Shown piece after piece: positions 1-7,279 of a stretch of 14,191 nucleotides of DNA. A model generated the notes under the pieces. The model searched no databases. It saw only the letters and a list, made by a program, of their open reading frames with translations, and had not been told where the DNA came from. Location: NCBI GenBank assembly GCA_018715425.1, contig DVLR01000165.1, positions 1 through 14,191 of the forward strand, written 5' to 3'. Every line of letters begins with the position of its first letter. The first letter of the stretch is position 1. This DNA comes from Candidatus Merdenecus merdavium (GTDB lineage Bacteria > Bacillota > Clostridia > Lachnospirales > Lachnospiraceae). The translations under genes and the position numbers were made by a program.

Positions 1-158
1 TATTTTCTTTTATATTTAGTATTTTTCACGTTTTTACGATGATTTCTCAATTGAATAGTAACTTGATCTATAGCACCTATAAATCCTCTGCTTTTGACCC
101 ATTTTTTGATATGTTTATATCTCTTACTAACTAAATGAGCATTCCAATCTATTTTTAC
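1..158 (-). other. Open frame at left edge, no start codon seen; possible gene remnant
   Basis: A minus-strand frame is open from the TGA at 159-161 to the window edge, about 52 codons. It encodes a very basic peptide rich in Lys, Arg and His (for example KRYKHIKKWVKSRGF). No ATG or GTG initiates it near its beginning; the first usable in-frame start is a TTG at about 50. It overlaps the last codon and stop of ytvI in another frame. I do not recognise the family. It may be the degraded 3' part of a gene, perhaps from a mobile element, or a chance open frame in AT-rich DNA. Only its continuation to the left would decide. Confidence 0.2.
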
Positions 159-1279
159 TCACTACTACCATCCGTTTTTCTAAACTGATTAAAATCATCG
201 ATCACTACTTTAAGGCTATTAAGAATTCCATCAAAAATCCCTACCTTGAACAAATTCATGATGATCATTCCTAATGGTACTGCAATAATCATGCCTATAA
301 CACCAGAAAACTTATATCCGATATACATATAGATAAGTGCTAAGAGAGGATTCAATCCAATGGTATCTCCAACGATCTTAGGCTGAATAACCTGTCTAAT
401 TAATTGGCTGACTCCATATATAATAACAAGACCTATGGCTGTCTTATAATCTCCTGCTAACATCTCAAAAAGCGCCCAAGGTACAAGAGCCGTTCCAGTT
501 CCAAAGAAAGGTAGGGCATCTAAAAAGGCAATCATAATAGCTAGTAAAACGGCGTAGTTAATCTTTAAGATCAAAAAACCGCTAAATAAAATAACCACAA
601 CAACCAGCATAATTTTAAACTGTGCTTTAAAATATCCACCGATCACATTCTTAAAGTTATAATAAATCATTCTCCACTTTTCTTGAATGGATTCTGGTGT
701 CTTAGAACGACCGAAACTTAAAATCTCTTCTCTTTGAGCGATGAAAAAGTATGACGATAATATTGTAAAAATAATAGAAATTAAAATACTTGGTAGGTTT
801 TTCGCAAAGTCTACGGTGGGCTTCCCTATTTTACTGACAACTCCACCGATATATGAGGCAGCATCGGCTTGTAGGGTTAACATTCCCTCTTGAATATCTC
901 CAGGTAATTTATCAAAAACAACCTGTAGGTTGTCTTGCACGATTCCAAACTGTTGGGATAAATCCTCATACATAGGCTCAATATGATTCACAAAATGAAC
1001 ACTTTCTTCTACTATCTTTGAAATCAATAAGTATCCGCTGCCAACTATGATCCCTAATACTAGTATAATAATTAACATGGAGCTATGTTTACGAACAATC
1101 TTTAACCGTTTCTCTAACATACGAACCAGAGGATTAGCAATCATAGAAAGTAGCCATCCAATAACGAAAGGCATAAAAAACCTGAGTACTTTTGGAGCAA
1201 CATAAAAAATAATACAGAAAACGAAAACTGCGAAAAAAATATTTGCAAATAATTTTAGATATTTAACCAAACTATTCAT
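155..1279 (-). CDS. ytvI: AI-2E/YtvI family sporulation integral membrane protein
   Basis: A 374-residue polytopic membrane protein of the AI-2E transporter superfamily, closest in layout to the sporulation protein YtvI. Hydrophobic segments are visible at roughly 12-28, 32-50, 68-87, 162-181, 222-240, 243-262, 280-296 and 308-345. A long, largely hydrophilic stretch (about 90-160) lies between the third and fourth, as usual in this family. Family-like motifs are DALPFFGTG (254-262) and QPKIVGDTIGLNPL (299-312). The ATG follows a GGGAGGTGG ribosome site. It is transcribed alone, downstream of znuB, probably from the promoter at 1325-1354. The substrate of YtvI proteins is not established, so transport of autoinducer-2 should not be assumed. 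The family call is solid; the specific sporulation role is inference. Confidence 0.8.
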   Translation of the reverse strand: MNSLVKYLKLFANIFFAVFVFCIIFYVAPKVLRFFMPFVIGWLLSMIANPLVRMLEKRLKIVRKHSSMLIIILVLGIIVGSGYLLISKIVEESVHFVNHIEPMYEDLSQQFGIVQDNLQVVFDKLPGDIQEGMLTLQADAASYIGGVVSKIGKPTVDFAKNLPSILISIIFTILSSYFFIAQREEILSFGRSKTPESIQEKWRMIYYNFKNVIGGYFKAQFKIMLVVVVILFSGFLILKINYAVLLAIMIAFLDALPFFGTGTALVPWALFEMLAGDYKTAIGLVIIYGVSQLIRQVIQPKIVGDTIGLNPLLALIYMYIGYKFSGVIGMIIAVPLGMIIMNLFKVGIFDGILNSLKVVIDDFNQFRKTDGSSE

Positions 1280-1324
1280 GAGCCACCTCCCAACCTCTAC
1301 AATTCCAAGACTTCCTTTTTCTTC

Positions 1325-1354
1325 ATTATACTATAGAATACTCATAACTGACAG
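1325..1354 (-). promoter_or_regulatory. Candidate sigma-A promoter of ytvI
   Basis: On the minus strand a perfect -10 box TATAAT (1325-1330) is preceded, after an 18-nt spacer, by CTGTCA (1349-1354), which matches four of six -35 positions. The predicted start lies about 40 nt upstream of the ytvI ATG. The -35 box touches the inverted repeat at 1354-1390. Confidence 0.5.
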
Positions 1355-1390
1355 GTAATATCTCTTAATTTTTTATTAAGAGATATTACC
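1354..1390. repeat. Perfect 16-bp inverted repeat between znuB and ytvI
   Basis: The arms 1354-1369 and 1375-1390 (half GGTAATATCTCTTAAT) are exact complements around a 5-nt T loop. It lies 32 bp downstream of the znuB stop, where a terminator would be expected, but neither strand carries a T-run after the stem. It also abuts the -35 box of the ytvI promoter. It could stabilise the 3' end of the znu transcript, terminate weakly, or act as a protein-binding site upstream of ytvI. Confidence 0.7.
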
Positions 1391-1422
1391 ATATATGGAT
1401 GAATTTTTTAAAGTTTTTCCAT

Positions 1423-2262
1423 TTATTTGATTTTGTTTCCATAGATATAGGTAGAAAAGAAAATGACGGAAGCAATGATTACAATGGTAGGTCCCGTTGC
1501 TGTATTGATATAATACGATATGATCAATCCTACTAAGCCCGAGAAGATCGAAAAGAGTAAACTAAATCCATGATACTCTCTAACATTTTCCGAAATATTT
1601 CTAGCTGCTGCTGCTGGAAGGATTAATAATGCATTGATAATTAAAATTCCTACCCACTTGATGGATAACATAACAATCACTGCCAAAAATATATCAAAAA
1701 GATTGCTAATCAACTTTACTTTTACTCCTCTGCTCTTAGCGAGTGATGAACTTAAGCTCAATGATTGTATCTGATTATAGCATAAAAACCAAAATAAAAT
1801 CGTACCACAAAATACAAGGAGTAAGTATAAAATTTCTTTCGGTGTAATACTCAAAATATCACCTACAAGAAGGTTGGAATACTTTGAAAAGTTTCCTCCT
1901 TGGGATAAAATTACCAATCCTATGGCAATGCTAAACGACGAAAATACAGAAATAATCGTGTCTGTCCCCACCAGGTTTCTACTATTTATTTTATTTAGTG
2001 CAAAAGCAAACATAATACCGAAAACAATCATCGATATGTTGGTGTCTGCCAAACCTAAAATAACTCCTAAAGCTATTCCCGTAATTGCAGAATGACCTAA
2101 GGCATCTGAGAAAAAGGCCATTTTTCGATTCACAATCATGGTTCCTAAGATCCCAAAAAGAGGAGTAATAATCAAAACTGCAAGCAATGCATTCTTCATA
2201 AAATCATACTGTATCCAAGAAAAAGGCAGGATACTTTCCATTACCTGGTATATTCCACTCAT
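1423..2262 (-). CDS. znuB: Zinc ABC transporter, permease ZnuB
   Basis: A 279-residue membrane permease of the ABC-3 (metal ion) family, expected to form the channel of a zinc importer with ZnuC and ZnuA. About seven to eight hydrophobic segments are visible. Conserved ABC-3 stretches are FFSDALGHSAITG (50-62), GILIINALLILPAAAAR (205-221) and NTATGPTIV (253-261). The length is usual for the family. Its ATG overlaps the znuC stop as ATGA (2259-2262), implying translational coupling, and a GGGGAG ribosome site lies inside the end of znuC. Manganese or iron import by a related system cannot be excluded from the permease alone; the His-rich loop of the partner binding protein favours zinc. Confidence 0.9.
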   Translation of the reverse strand: MSGIYQVMESILPFSWIQYDFMKNALLAVLIITPLFGILGTMIVNRKMAFFSDALGHSAITGIALGVILGLADTNISMIVFGIMFAFALNKINSRNLVGTDTIISVFSSFSIAIGLVILSQGGNFSKYSNLLVGDILSITPKEILYLLLVFCGTILFWFLCYNQIQSLSLSSSLAKSRGVKVKLISNLFDIFLAVIVMLSIKWVGILIINALLILPAAAARNISENVREYHGFSLLFSIFSGLVGLIISYYINTATGPTIVIIASVIFFSTYIYGNKIK

Positions 2263-3041
2263 AGCGTTTTCTCCCCTTCTTTCTTTCTTAATTTATCTAT
2301 ATCATAATTTAAACTTCCAAAAACAGATGCAAACTCTTTACTTTGAAATACTTCTTTAGCAGTTCCTCTCTTTAATATCTTTTTGTCTAAAAGAATCACT
2401 TCATCTGCATATTTTGCAACGTATTCAAGATCATGAGATACCAGCAAAATGGCAAGATCATACTCCGTAATCAGTTCTTCTACATTTTTATAGAAAAGAT
2501 CCATTCCTTTTTTATCTATCCCAGATACTGGTTCATCTAGGATCAATAAGTTTGGATCATCCATAATTGCCATAGAAAGTAAGACTCTTTGAATTTCTCC
2601 TCCCGATAGTTTACCCACTTGTTTATCAATGAGATCTTCGGCACCAAACATTCGTAATTGATCCTTCATATCTTCGTATATCTTCTTTGTCTTCCGCAAA
2701 AATACTGGACGTTTCGTATGATATCCTGCAATTAGGTCATATACACTGGTAGGGGTGTGACGATCGATATTAATATGCTGAGGTACGTATCCTATATTAA
2801 TATGTTCTATTTTTCCATCTTCATGAGCTCTAAATTCAATGGTTCCCGTATGAGGAATTTCATCTAATATGGCTTTTAATAAGGTGGATTTACCTGCACC
2901 ATTTTTCCCAATGATAAAAGACAGCTTTCCACAGTGGATATGAACATTGACATCATCTACAATCACCTGTTCTCCAATGGTCACTCCAATATGATTTATT
3001 TTAATACAATGCAGCCCACAGGCGCCTTTATTATTTTTCAT
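2259..3041 (-). CDS. znuC: Zinc ABC transporter, ATP-binding protein ZnuC
   Basis: A 260-residue ABC ATPase that would power the ZnuB permease from the cytoplasmic face. All nucleotide-binding motifs are intact: Walker A GKNGAGKST (45-53), Q-loop VPQH (86-89), signature LSGGE (145-149), Walker B LLILDEP (165-171), D-loop SGID (173-176) and H-loop His203. The gene begins in a TAATG overlap with the znuA stop (3041-3043) and ends in an ATGA overlap with znuB, so the three are almost certainly one operon. An AAAGGAGG site lies about 10 nt before the ATG, inside the end of znuA. The first ten or so residues are a short family-variable extension before the ABC domain. Confidence 0.92.
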   Translation of the reverse strand: MKNNKGACGLHCIKINHIGVTIGEQVIVDDVNVHIHCGKLSFIIGKNGAGKSTLLKAILDEIPHTGTIEFRAHEDGKIEHINIGYVPQHINIDRHTPTSVYDLIAGYHTKRPVFLRKTKKIYEDMKDQLRMFGAEDLIDKQVGKLSGGEIQRVLLSMAIMDDPNLLILDEPVSGIDKKGMDLFYKNVEELITEYDLAILLVSHDLEYVAKYADEVILLDKKILKRGTAKEVFQSKEFASVFGSLNYDIDKLRKKEGEKTL

Positions 3042-4060
3042 TACTGCAATGCCTCCTTTAATATTTCCATGTTTTTTTCCATTCCGTGGATATAACTATC
3101 ATAGGAATCATCTCCTGTAACAAGAGAATCTAAAATAAATACCTCCGCACCAGTTTCTCTAGCGATGGAATCGGAAATCAAAGTACTATACTGCTCTTCA
3201 CAAAATAGCAATTGAATATCATGAGCCTTTACAACATCCACAATCTGAGCCACTTGATTAGCACTTAAGCTGGTATTCTCGTCCATATCAATGACATAGT
3301 CTACTTCTAATCCATAGGCCTTCGCAAAGTATACAAAGGCATCATGAAAGATAACCACATGCTCAGAGCTTAAATTCTCCATTGTAGAAACAACTTCTGT
3401 TTGTAAGCGATCTAATTTATCCTCATAAGCTGCAGCATTACTGTGGTATGTTTCTTGGTAATCAGAGTCATAAGCTCCAATGCTATCTGCTATCTTCTCA
3501 ACTTCTTGTTTATACTTGTCAATATCCATCCAAACGTGTGCGTTAAATTCGCCATGATCGTGATCACTGTGATCTTCCACTTCATCCTCTACATGATCAT
3601 GATCTACTTGCTCTTCCTTTGTAGCTTCATCATCACTATGAGAATGACCTTCTCCTTCATATGAATCGTTTCTAAGCATTTCGATATTTTCGCTGGCGTT
3701 GATGACCGTTAACTCTGGATATTGTTTCATTACATCCTCCATAAATGCTTCAATTCCTCCACCATTGATTACGAATATATCCGCTTTTGATAACTTCATC
3801 ATATCCTCAGGTGTGAGCTGATAATCATGTAAACATCCAGCCGTTGGTCCCGCCATATTCTGAACATGAATATGCTCCATATCTTTCGTAACATTTTTTG
3901 TTGCTATATACATAGGATAAAATGAAGTAAGAACTTCTATTTTTCCTTCTTGCTCTTTTTCTTCTAACCCCGTCTTACCTTGACTAAAGTGGACGATTAC
4001 ACCACTCATCACCAAGATAACAGATAACATCAGGGCTACAAATCCATACTTTTTTTTCAT
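3041..4060 (-). CDS. znuA: Zinc-binding protein ZnuA (cluster A-I solute-binding protein)
   Basis: The extracellular metal-binding subunit of the Znu importer. The start is uncertain: a GTG at 4066 adds two residues, but the AAAGGTG ribosome motif covers that GTG, so the ATG at 4060 (339 residues) is preferred. In numbering from the GTG, the likely zinc ligands are His80 (in CLHDYQLTP), His177 (in NAHVWMD), His241 (in FHDAF) and Asp313 (in FILDSL). A His/Asp/Glu-rich loop occupies about 138-172, the hallmark of zinc-specific members. An N-terminal hydrophobic segment (about 8-26) directs export, but it contains no cysteine, so the lipobox normal for Gram-positive binding proteins is missing. 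Protein export with membrane anchoring by an uncleaved segment is inferred. It is the first gene of znuA-znuC-znuB. I could not identify a Zur, MntR or AdcR box upstream. Confidence 0.9.
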   Translation of the reverse strand: MKKKYGFVALMLSVILVMSGVIVHFSQGKTGLEEKEQEGKIEVLTSFYPMYIATKNVTKDMEHIHVQNMAGPTAGCLHDYQLTPEDMMKLSKADIFVINGGGIEAFMEDVMKQYPELTVINASENIEMLRNDSYEGEGHSHSDDEATKEEQVDHDHVEDEVEDHSDHDHGEFNAHVWMDIDKYKQEVEKIADSIGAYDSDYQETYHSNAAAYEDKLDRLQTEVVSTMENLSSEHVVIFHDAFVYFAKAYGLEVDYVIDMDENTSLSANQVAQIVDVVKAHDIQLLFCEEQYSTLISDSIARETGAEVFILDSLVTGDDSYDSYIHGMEKNMEILKEALQ

Positions 4061-4116
4061 AAGCACCTTTCTTTCTATATTTTATGATCATATATTCATA
4101 CTTCTATAAAACCAGA

Positions 4117-4161
4117 AAATGTGGTATAAGATAGATTGAATCTCTATCTTACACCACATTT
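4117..4161 (-). terminator. Intrinsic terminator after engB
   Basis: A 19-bp stem with arms 4117-4135 and 4143-4161 and a 7-nt loop. The single non-Watson-Crick position is G-U in minus-strand RNA but A-C in plus-strand RNA, which points to use on the minus strand. The stem is followed there by TTTTCTGGTTTTA. It lies just after the engB stop and ends transcription of the lon-engB unit before znuA. Its tail runs into the znuA promoter region. Confidence 0.85.
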
Positions 4162-4171
4162 CCATATGGGT

Positions 4172-4783
4172 CTATTCTTCCACTTCTAATTCTTGTCCGT
4201 CTTCTAGAATCTGATTCATGACTTCCCATATCTCATCTCTACCTTGTTTATTTAAAGCTGAAAATGGCAATACTTTCGTACCAGGTACTAATTCAAGACC
4301 TTCCTTAATTTGTTTCACATGTTTTGCAACCTGACTTCGTTTTAATTTATCTAATTTTGTCGCAATAATAATTGGATGATAACCTTGATATACAATCCAG
4401 TCATACATGACTTTATCGTTTTTAGATGGTTCATGCCTAATATCTATTAATAAAAATACCGCTTTTAGCTGTTTGGAGTGATGAAGATAACGTTCAATCA
4501 GTTCTCCCCACTTTTCTTTCATAGAAACCGATACCTTAGCATATCCATACCCAGGTAAGTCAACCAAATACATGGCATCATTAATATTATAAAAGTTAAT
4601 GGTCTGGGTCTTCCCAGGCTGAGCGCTGGTTCTTGCCAAGGCCTTTCGATTCATCAAAGCATTAATCAAAGATGATTTTCCCACGTTTGATTTTCCTGCA
4701 AAAGCTATTTCTGGTCTATCATGATCTGGTAGGGTACTTGTAATGCCACATACCGTTTCCAGAGAAACATTTTTAATTACCAT
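4172..4783 (-). CDS. engB: Ribosome biogenesis GTP-binding protein EngB/YsxC
   Basis: A GTPase of the TrmE-Era-EngA-EngB family needed for late assembly of the large ribosomal subunit in Bacillus. The frame is open further upstream to an ATG at 4873 inside lon. The start chosen is the ATG at 4783, because AGAGGTG sits about 7 nt before it and the resulting 203 residues fit the family; an ATG at 4789 lies too close to that site. GTPase motifs: G1 GKSNVGKS (30-37), the threonine switch region around SAQPGKTQTINFY (53-65), G3 DLPG (75-78), G4 TKLD (142-145) and G5 SAL (175-177). It lies 55 bp after lon, the conserved lon-ysxC order of Firmicutes, and is the last gene before a strong terminator. 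Confidence 0.93.
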   Translation of the reverse strand: MVIKNVSLETVCGITSTLPDHDRPEIAFAGKSNVGKSSLINALMNRKALARTSAQPGKTQTINFYNINDAMYLVDLPGYGYAKVSVSMKEKWGELIERYLHHSKQLKAVFLLIDIRHEPSKNDKVMYDWIVYQGYHPIIIATKLDKLKRSQVAKHVKQIKEGLELVPGTKVLPFSALNKQGRDEIWEVMNQILEDGQELEVEE

Positions 4784-4838
4784 AATCATACACCTCTTTG
4801 TTATTTCCTGTTTTCTTTGCCTTTCTAAATCGAACCGT

Positions 4839-7163
4839 TTATTGATTCGTAACCAATGCAGTAGGCAATACATCCTTCATGGTTTCTGCATAAATAAACT
4901 CTAGACCTTTGGTAATCTCTAGAGAAATATCCTCTACGTCTACCTTATTCTGAGAAGGCACTATAACTTTCGTAATACCAGCCTGTTTAGCGGCTAATAA
5001 TTTTTCCTTTAGGCCACCAATGGGTAATACTCTTCCTCGTAAAGTAATTTCTCCTGTCATAGCCAGATTTGCATACACAGGGATATCCGTAATAGCTGAT
5101 AGCATGGCTGTAGCCATAGTAATACCTGCAGAAGGTCCATCCTTTGGAACAGCCCCTTCTGGAATATGAATATGGATATCATGTTTCACGAAAAAGTCAT
5201 CTGGGATATGATACTCTTCGCTAATAGAACGAATATAGCTAATACCTGTTCTAGCAGATTCCTTCATCACTGCACCCATTTGTCCAGTTAAGACAAAGTC
5301 ACCTTTTCCTGCTAAAATGTTTACTTCTATTTCAAGGGTATCTCCTCCCACACTGGTCCATGCAAGTCCTCTTACGATACCTACCTGGTTTTCCGTATTT
5401 ACTTTAGCATAATTATATAGTTCTTTACCTAAATATTTGTTCAAGTTACGCCCTGTTATTCTTATTGATTTCTTGTCTTCTTGAATGATCTCTCTGGCTG
5501 CTTTTCTACAAATTTGTCCAATTCTACGTTCTAGATTACGCACACCAGCTTCTTTCGTATAATGGTGAATCATATCTTCCAGTGCATTTTTACTGATAGA
5601 AATCTGATGGGATTGTAATCCATTTCTTTCAATTTGCTTTGGTATTAAATATTGTTCGCCAATATGTCTTTTTTCATTCTCTGTATAACTAGAAACCTCA
5701 ATTATCTCCATACGATCCAATAGGGGTTTTGAGATAGATTGGATACTGTTGGCAGTAGCAATAAACAAAACTTCCGAAAGATCCATTGGTAATTCGATAT
5801 AATGGTCTCGAAATATTTTATTTTGTTCAGAATCTAACACCTCTAACAATGCAGATGCTGTATCCCCTTTATAATCCCTGCTCATTTTATCAATCTCATC
5901 TAATAATATCAATGGATTTTTAACACCTGCTTGTTTCATTCCATTAACAATTCTTCCTGGCATGGCACCTATATAGGTCCGTCGATGTCCACGGATTTCC
6001 GCCTCATCTCTTACACCACCCAGGCTGATTCTTACGTATTTTTTATTCAGCGCATGGGCAACTGATTTGGCTATAGATGTCTTACCAGTTCCAGGGGGAC
6101 CCACAAGACAAAGGATTGGGCTTTCGCCCTTATTCGTAAGAAGTCGTACTGCAAGATACTCTAAAATTCTTTCTTTTACCTTAACAAGTCCATAATGCTC
6201 GGCATCTAAAATATTCTTAGCATTCTTAAGATCCTTATTATCTTTAGACTCTTTCTCCCATGGTAATTCTAATAAGGTTTCTATATAGCCTCTTACAACC
6301 CCACTTTCAGCTGAATTGTTACTTAAACTTTTAAATCTTTCAATTTCTTTTTTTAACTTATCTTTTACTTCTTTAGAAGCTTTTAGTTTCTTTAACTCTT
6401 TTAGAAATTGTTCCGTATCCGATGATACATTATCTTCCCCTAACTCTTCCTGGATATATTTAAGCTGCTCTCTAAGCAAATACTCCCGTTGATTTTGATC
6501 AACTCTTTCTTTCACTTTCCTTTGAATCTCTTTTTGAACCCTTAAAATCTCTGTTTCCTTATTTAAGATCTGGCTTAAGGTTTCATATCTGGACATGAAA
6601 TCAATGGTCTCTAAAAATTGTTGTTTTTCTGCCAACTCCAATGGAATATTTACAGAAATTCCTTCCATTAACGTTTGGATGTCATTAGCCTCTAATATTT
6701 GCCCCACTAGATCTTTAGGAAGTTTTGGATTCTCACGGTTATAATGAATAAATAATTCTTTTAAATTTCTTAATAGAGCTTGATTGGTTACTTCATCCTT
6801 TTCTTCTATATCCTCATCTTCAAAAATTGCTACTTCGCCTTCGATAAACACGTCATTAGAAATAATGGATAGAAGTTCAGCCCGTTCTTTACCTTCTACC
6901 AATACTCTAATAATATTTTGAGGTAATTTAACTACTTGTTTAATGACAGCGATGGTTCCAATGGAGTATAAATCCTTCATTTTAGGATCATTGACTTCCA
7001 TATCCTTTTGAGCAACCAAGAAAATTGTTTGGTCTCCTACCATTGCTTGCTCCACAGCCTTGATGGATTTATCTCTACTTATATCAAAATGAGCCACCAT
7101 TTTCGGAAGTACTGCTATCCCTCTTAGTGCTACTGCTGGAATAATTCTAACTAGTTCGCTCAT
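4839..7163 (-). CDS. lon: ATP-dependent protease Lon (LonA type)
   Basis: A 774-residue cytoplasmic AAA+ serine protease that unfolds and degrades damaged and regulatory proteins. Domain order is complete: N-terminal substrate-binding LON domain (about 5-200), coiled-coil region (about 200-300), AAA+ module with Walker A GPPGTGKT (355-362) and Walker B LILLDEID (418-425), and the C-terminal protease domain with catalytic Ser678 in KDGPSAG and Lys721 in GGLKEK. Length and motifs match soluble LonA rather than membrane LonB. AGGAGG lies about 9 nt before the ATG. A hairpin sits just upstream of this site (7186-7217). It follows clpX across a partial terminator, so it may be expressed by read-through and from its own promoter. 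I found no convincing CtsR or CIRCE element. Confidence 0.96.
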   Translation of the reverse strand: MSELVRIIPAVALRGIAVLPKMVAHFDISRDKSIKAVEQAMVGDQTIFLVAQKDMEVNDPKMKDLYSIGTIAVIKQVVKLPQNIIRVLVEGKERAELLSIISNDVFIEGEVAIFEDEDIEEKDEVTNQALLRNLKELFIHYNRENPKLPKDLVGQILEANDIQTLMEGISVNIPLELAEKQQFLETIDFMSRYETLSQILNKETEILRVQKEIQRKVKERVDQNQREYLLREQLKYIQEELGEDNVSSDTEQFLKELKKLKASKEVKDKLKKEIERFKSLSNNSAESGVVRGYIETLLELPWEKESKDNKDLKNAKNILDAEHYGLVKVKERILEYLAVRLLTNKGESPILCLVGPPGTGKTSIAKSVAHALNKKYVRISLGGVRDEAEIRGHRRTYIGAMPGRIVNGMKQAGVKNPLILLDEIDKMSRDYKGDTASALLEVLDSEQNKIFRDHYIELPMDLSEVLFIATANSIQSISKPLLDRMEIIEVSSYTENEKRHIGEQYLIPKQIERNGLQSHQISISKNALEDMIHHYTKEAGVRNLERRIGQICRKAAREIIQEDKKSIRITGRNLNKYLGKELYNYAKVNTENQVGIVRGLAWTSVGGDTLEIEVNILAGKGDFVLTGQMGAVMKESARTGISYIRSISEEYHIPDDFFVKHDIHIHIPEGAVPKDGPSAGITMATAMLSAITDIPVYANLAMTGEITLRGRVLPIGGLKEKLLAAKQAGITKVIVPSQNKVDVEDISLEITKGLEFIYAETMKDVLPTALVTNQ

Positions 7164-7185
7164 ATTCCTTCCTCCTTAAAGTACA

Positions 7186-7217
7186 CGATGGATTTTACTG
7201 ATTCCAGTAAACCATCG
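7186..7217. repeat. Inverted repeat in the lon leader
   Basis: Arms 7186-7200 (CGATGGATTTTACTG) and 7205-7217 pair with a small bulge around a 4-nt loop. On the minus strand the hairpin ends 9 nt before the AGGAGG site of lon and has no T-run, so it is unlikely to be a terminator. It may be an operator or a leader structure affecting lon translation. Confidence 0.5.
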
Positions 7218-7228
7218 CCATTAGATAA

Positions 7229-7266
7229 AAGGGCGTCACATTTATAGAAATTATGTGTACGCCCTT
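7229..7266 (-). terminator. Probable partial terminator between clpX and lon
   Basis: GC-rich arms 7229-7241 (AAGGGCGTCACAT) and 7253-7266 pair with one bulged base around an 11-nt loop. On the minus strand the stem ends in CCCTTTTATCTAA, a short T-run. It starts 14 bp after the clpX stop. The short T-run suggests incomplete termination, leaving some transcript to enter lon. Confidence 0.55.
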
Positions 7267-7279
7267 ATGTTCTAACAGC

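Noticed and set aside
1874..2095. Plus-strand open frames opposite znuB, znuA, clpX and tig
   Set aside because: Short frames on the strand opposite well-conserved genes, without ribosome sites or recognisable products.
4083..4092. TATGATCATA palindrome upstream of znuA as a Zur box
   Set aside because: It is only 10 bp, AT-rich, and does not match the known Bacillus Zur, MntR or AdcR sites.
4172..4873. EngB start at 4873, inside lon
   Set aside because: This would add 30 unconserved residues overlapping lon; the ribosome site and family length point to 4783.
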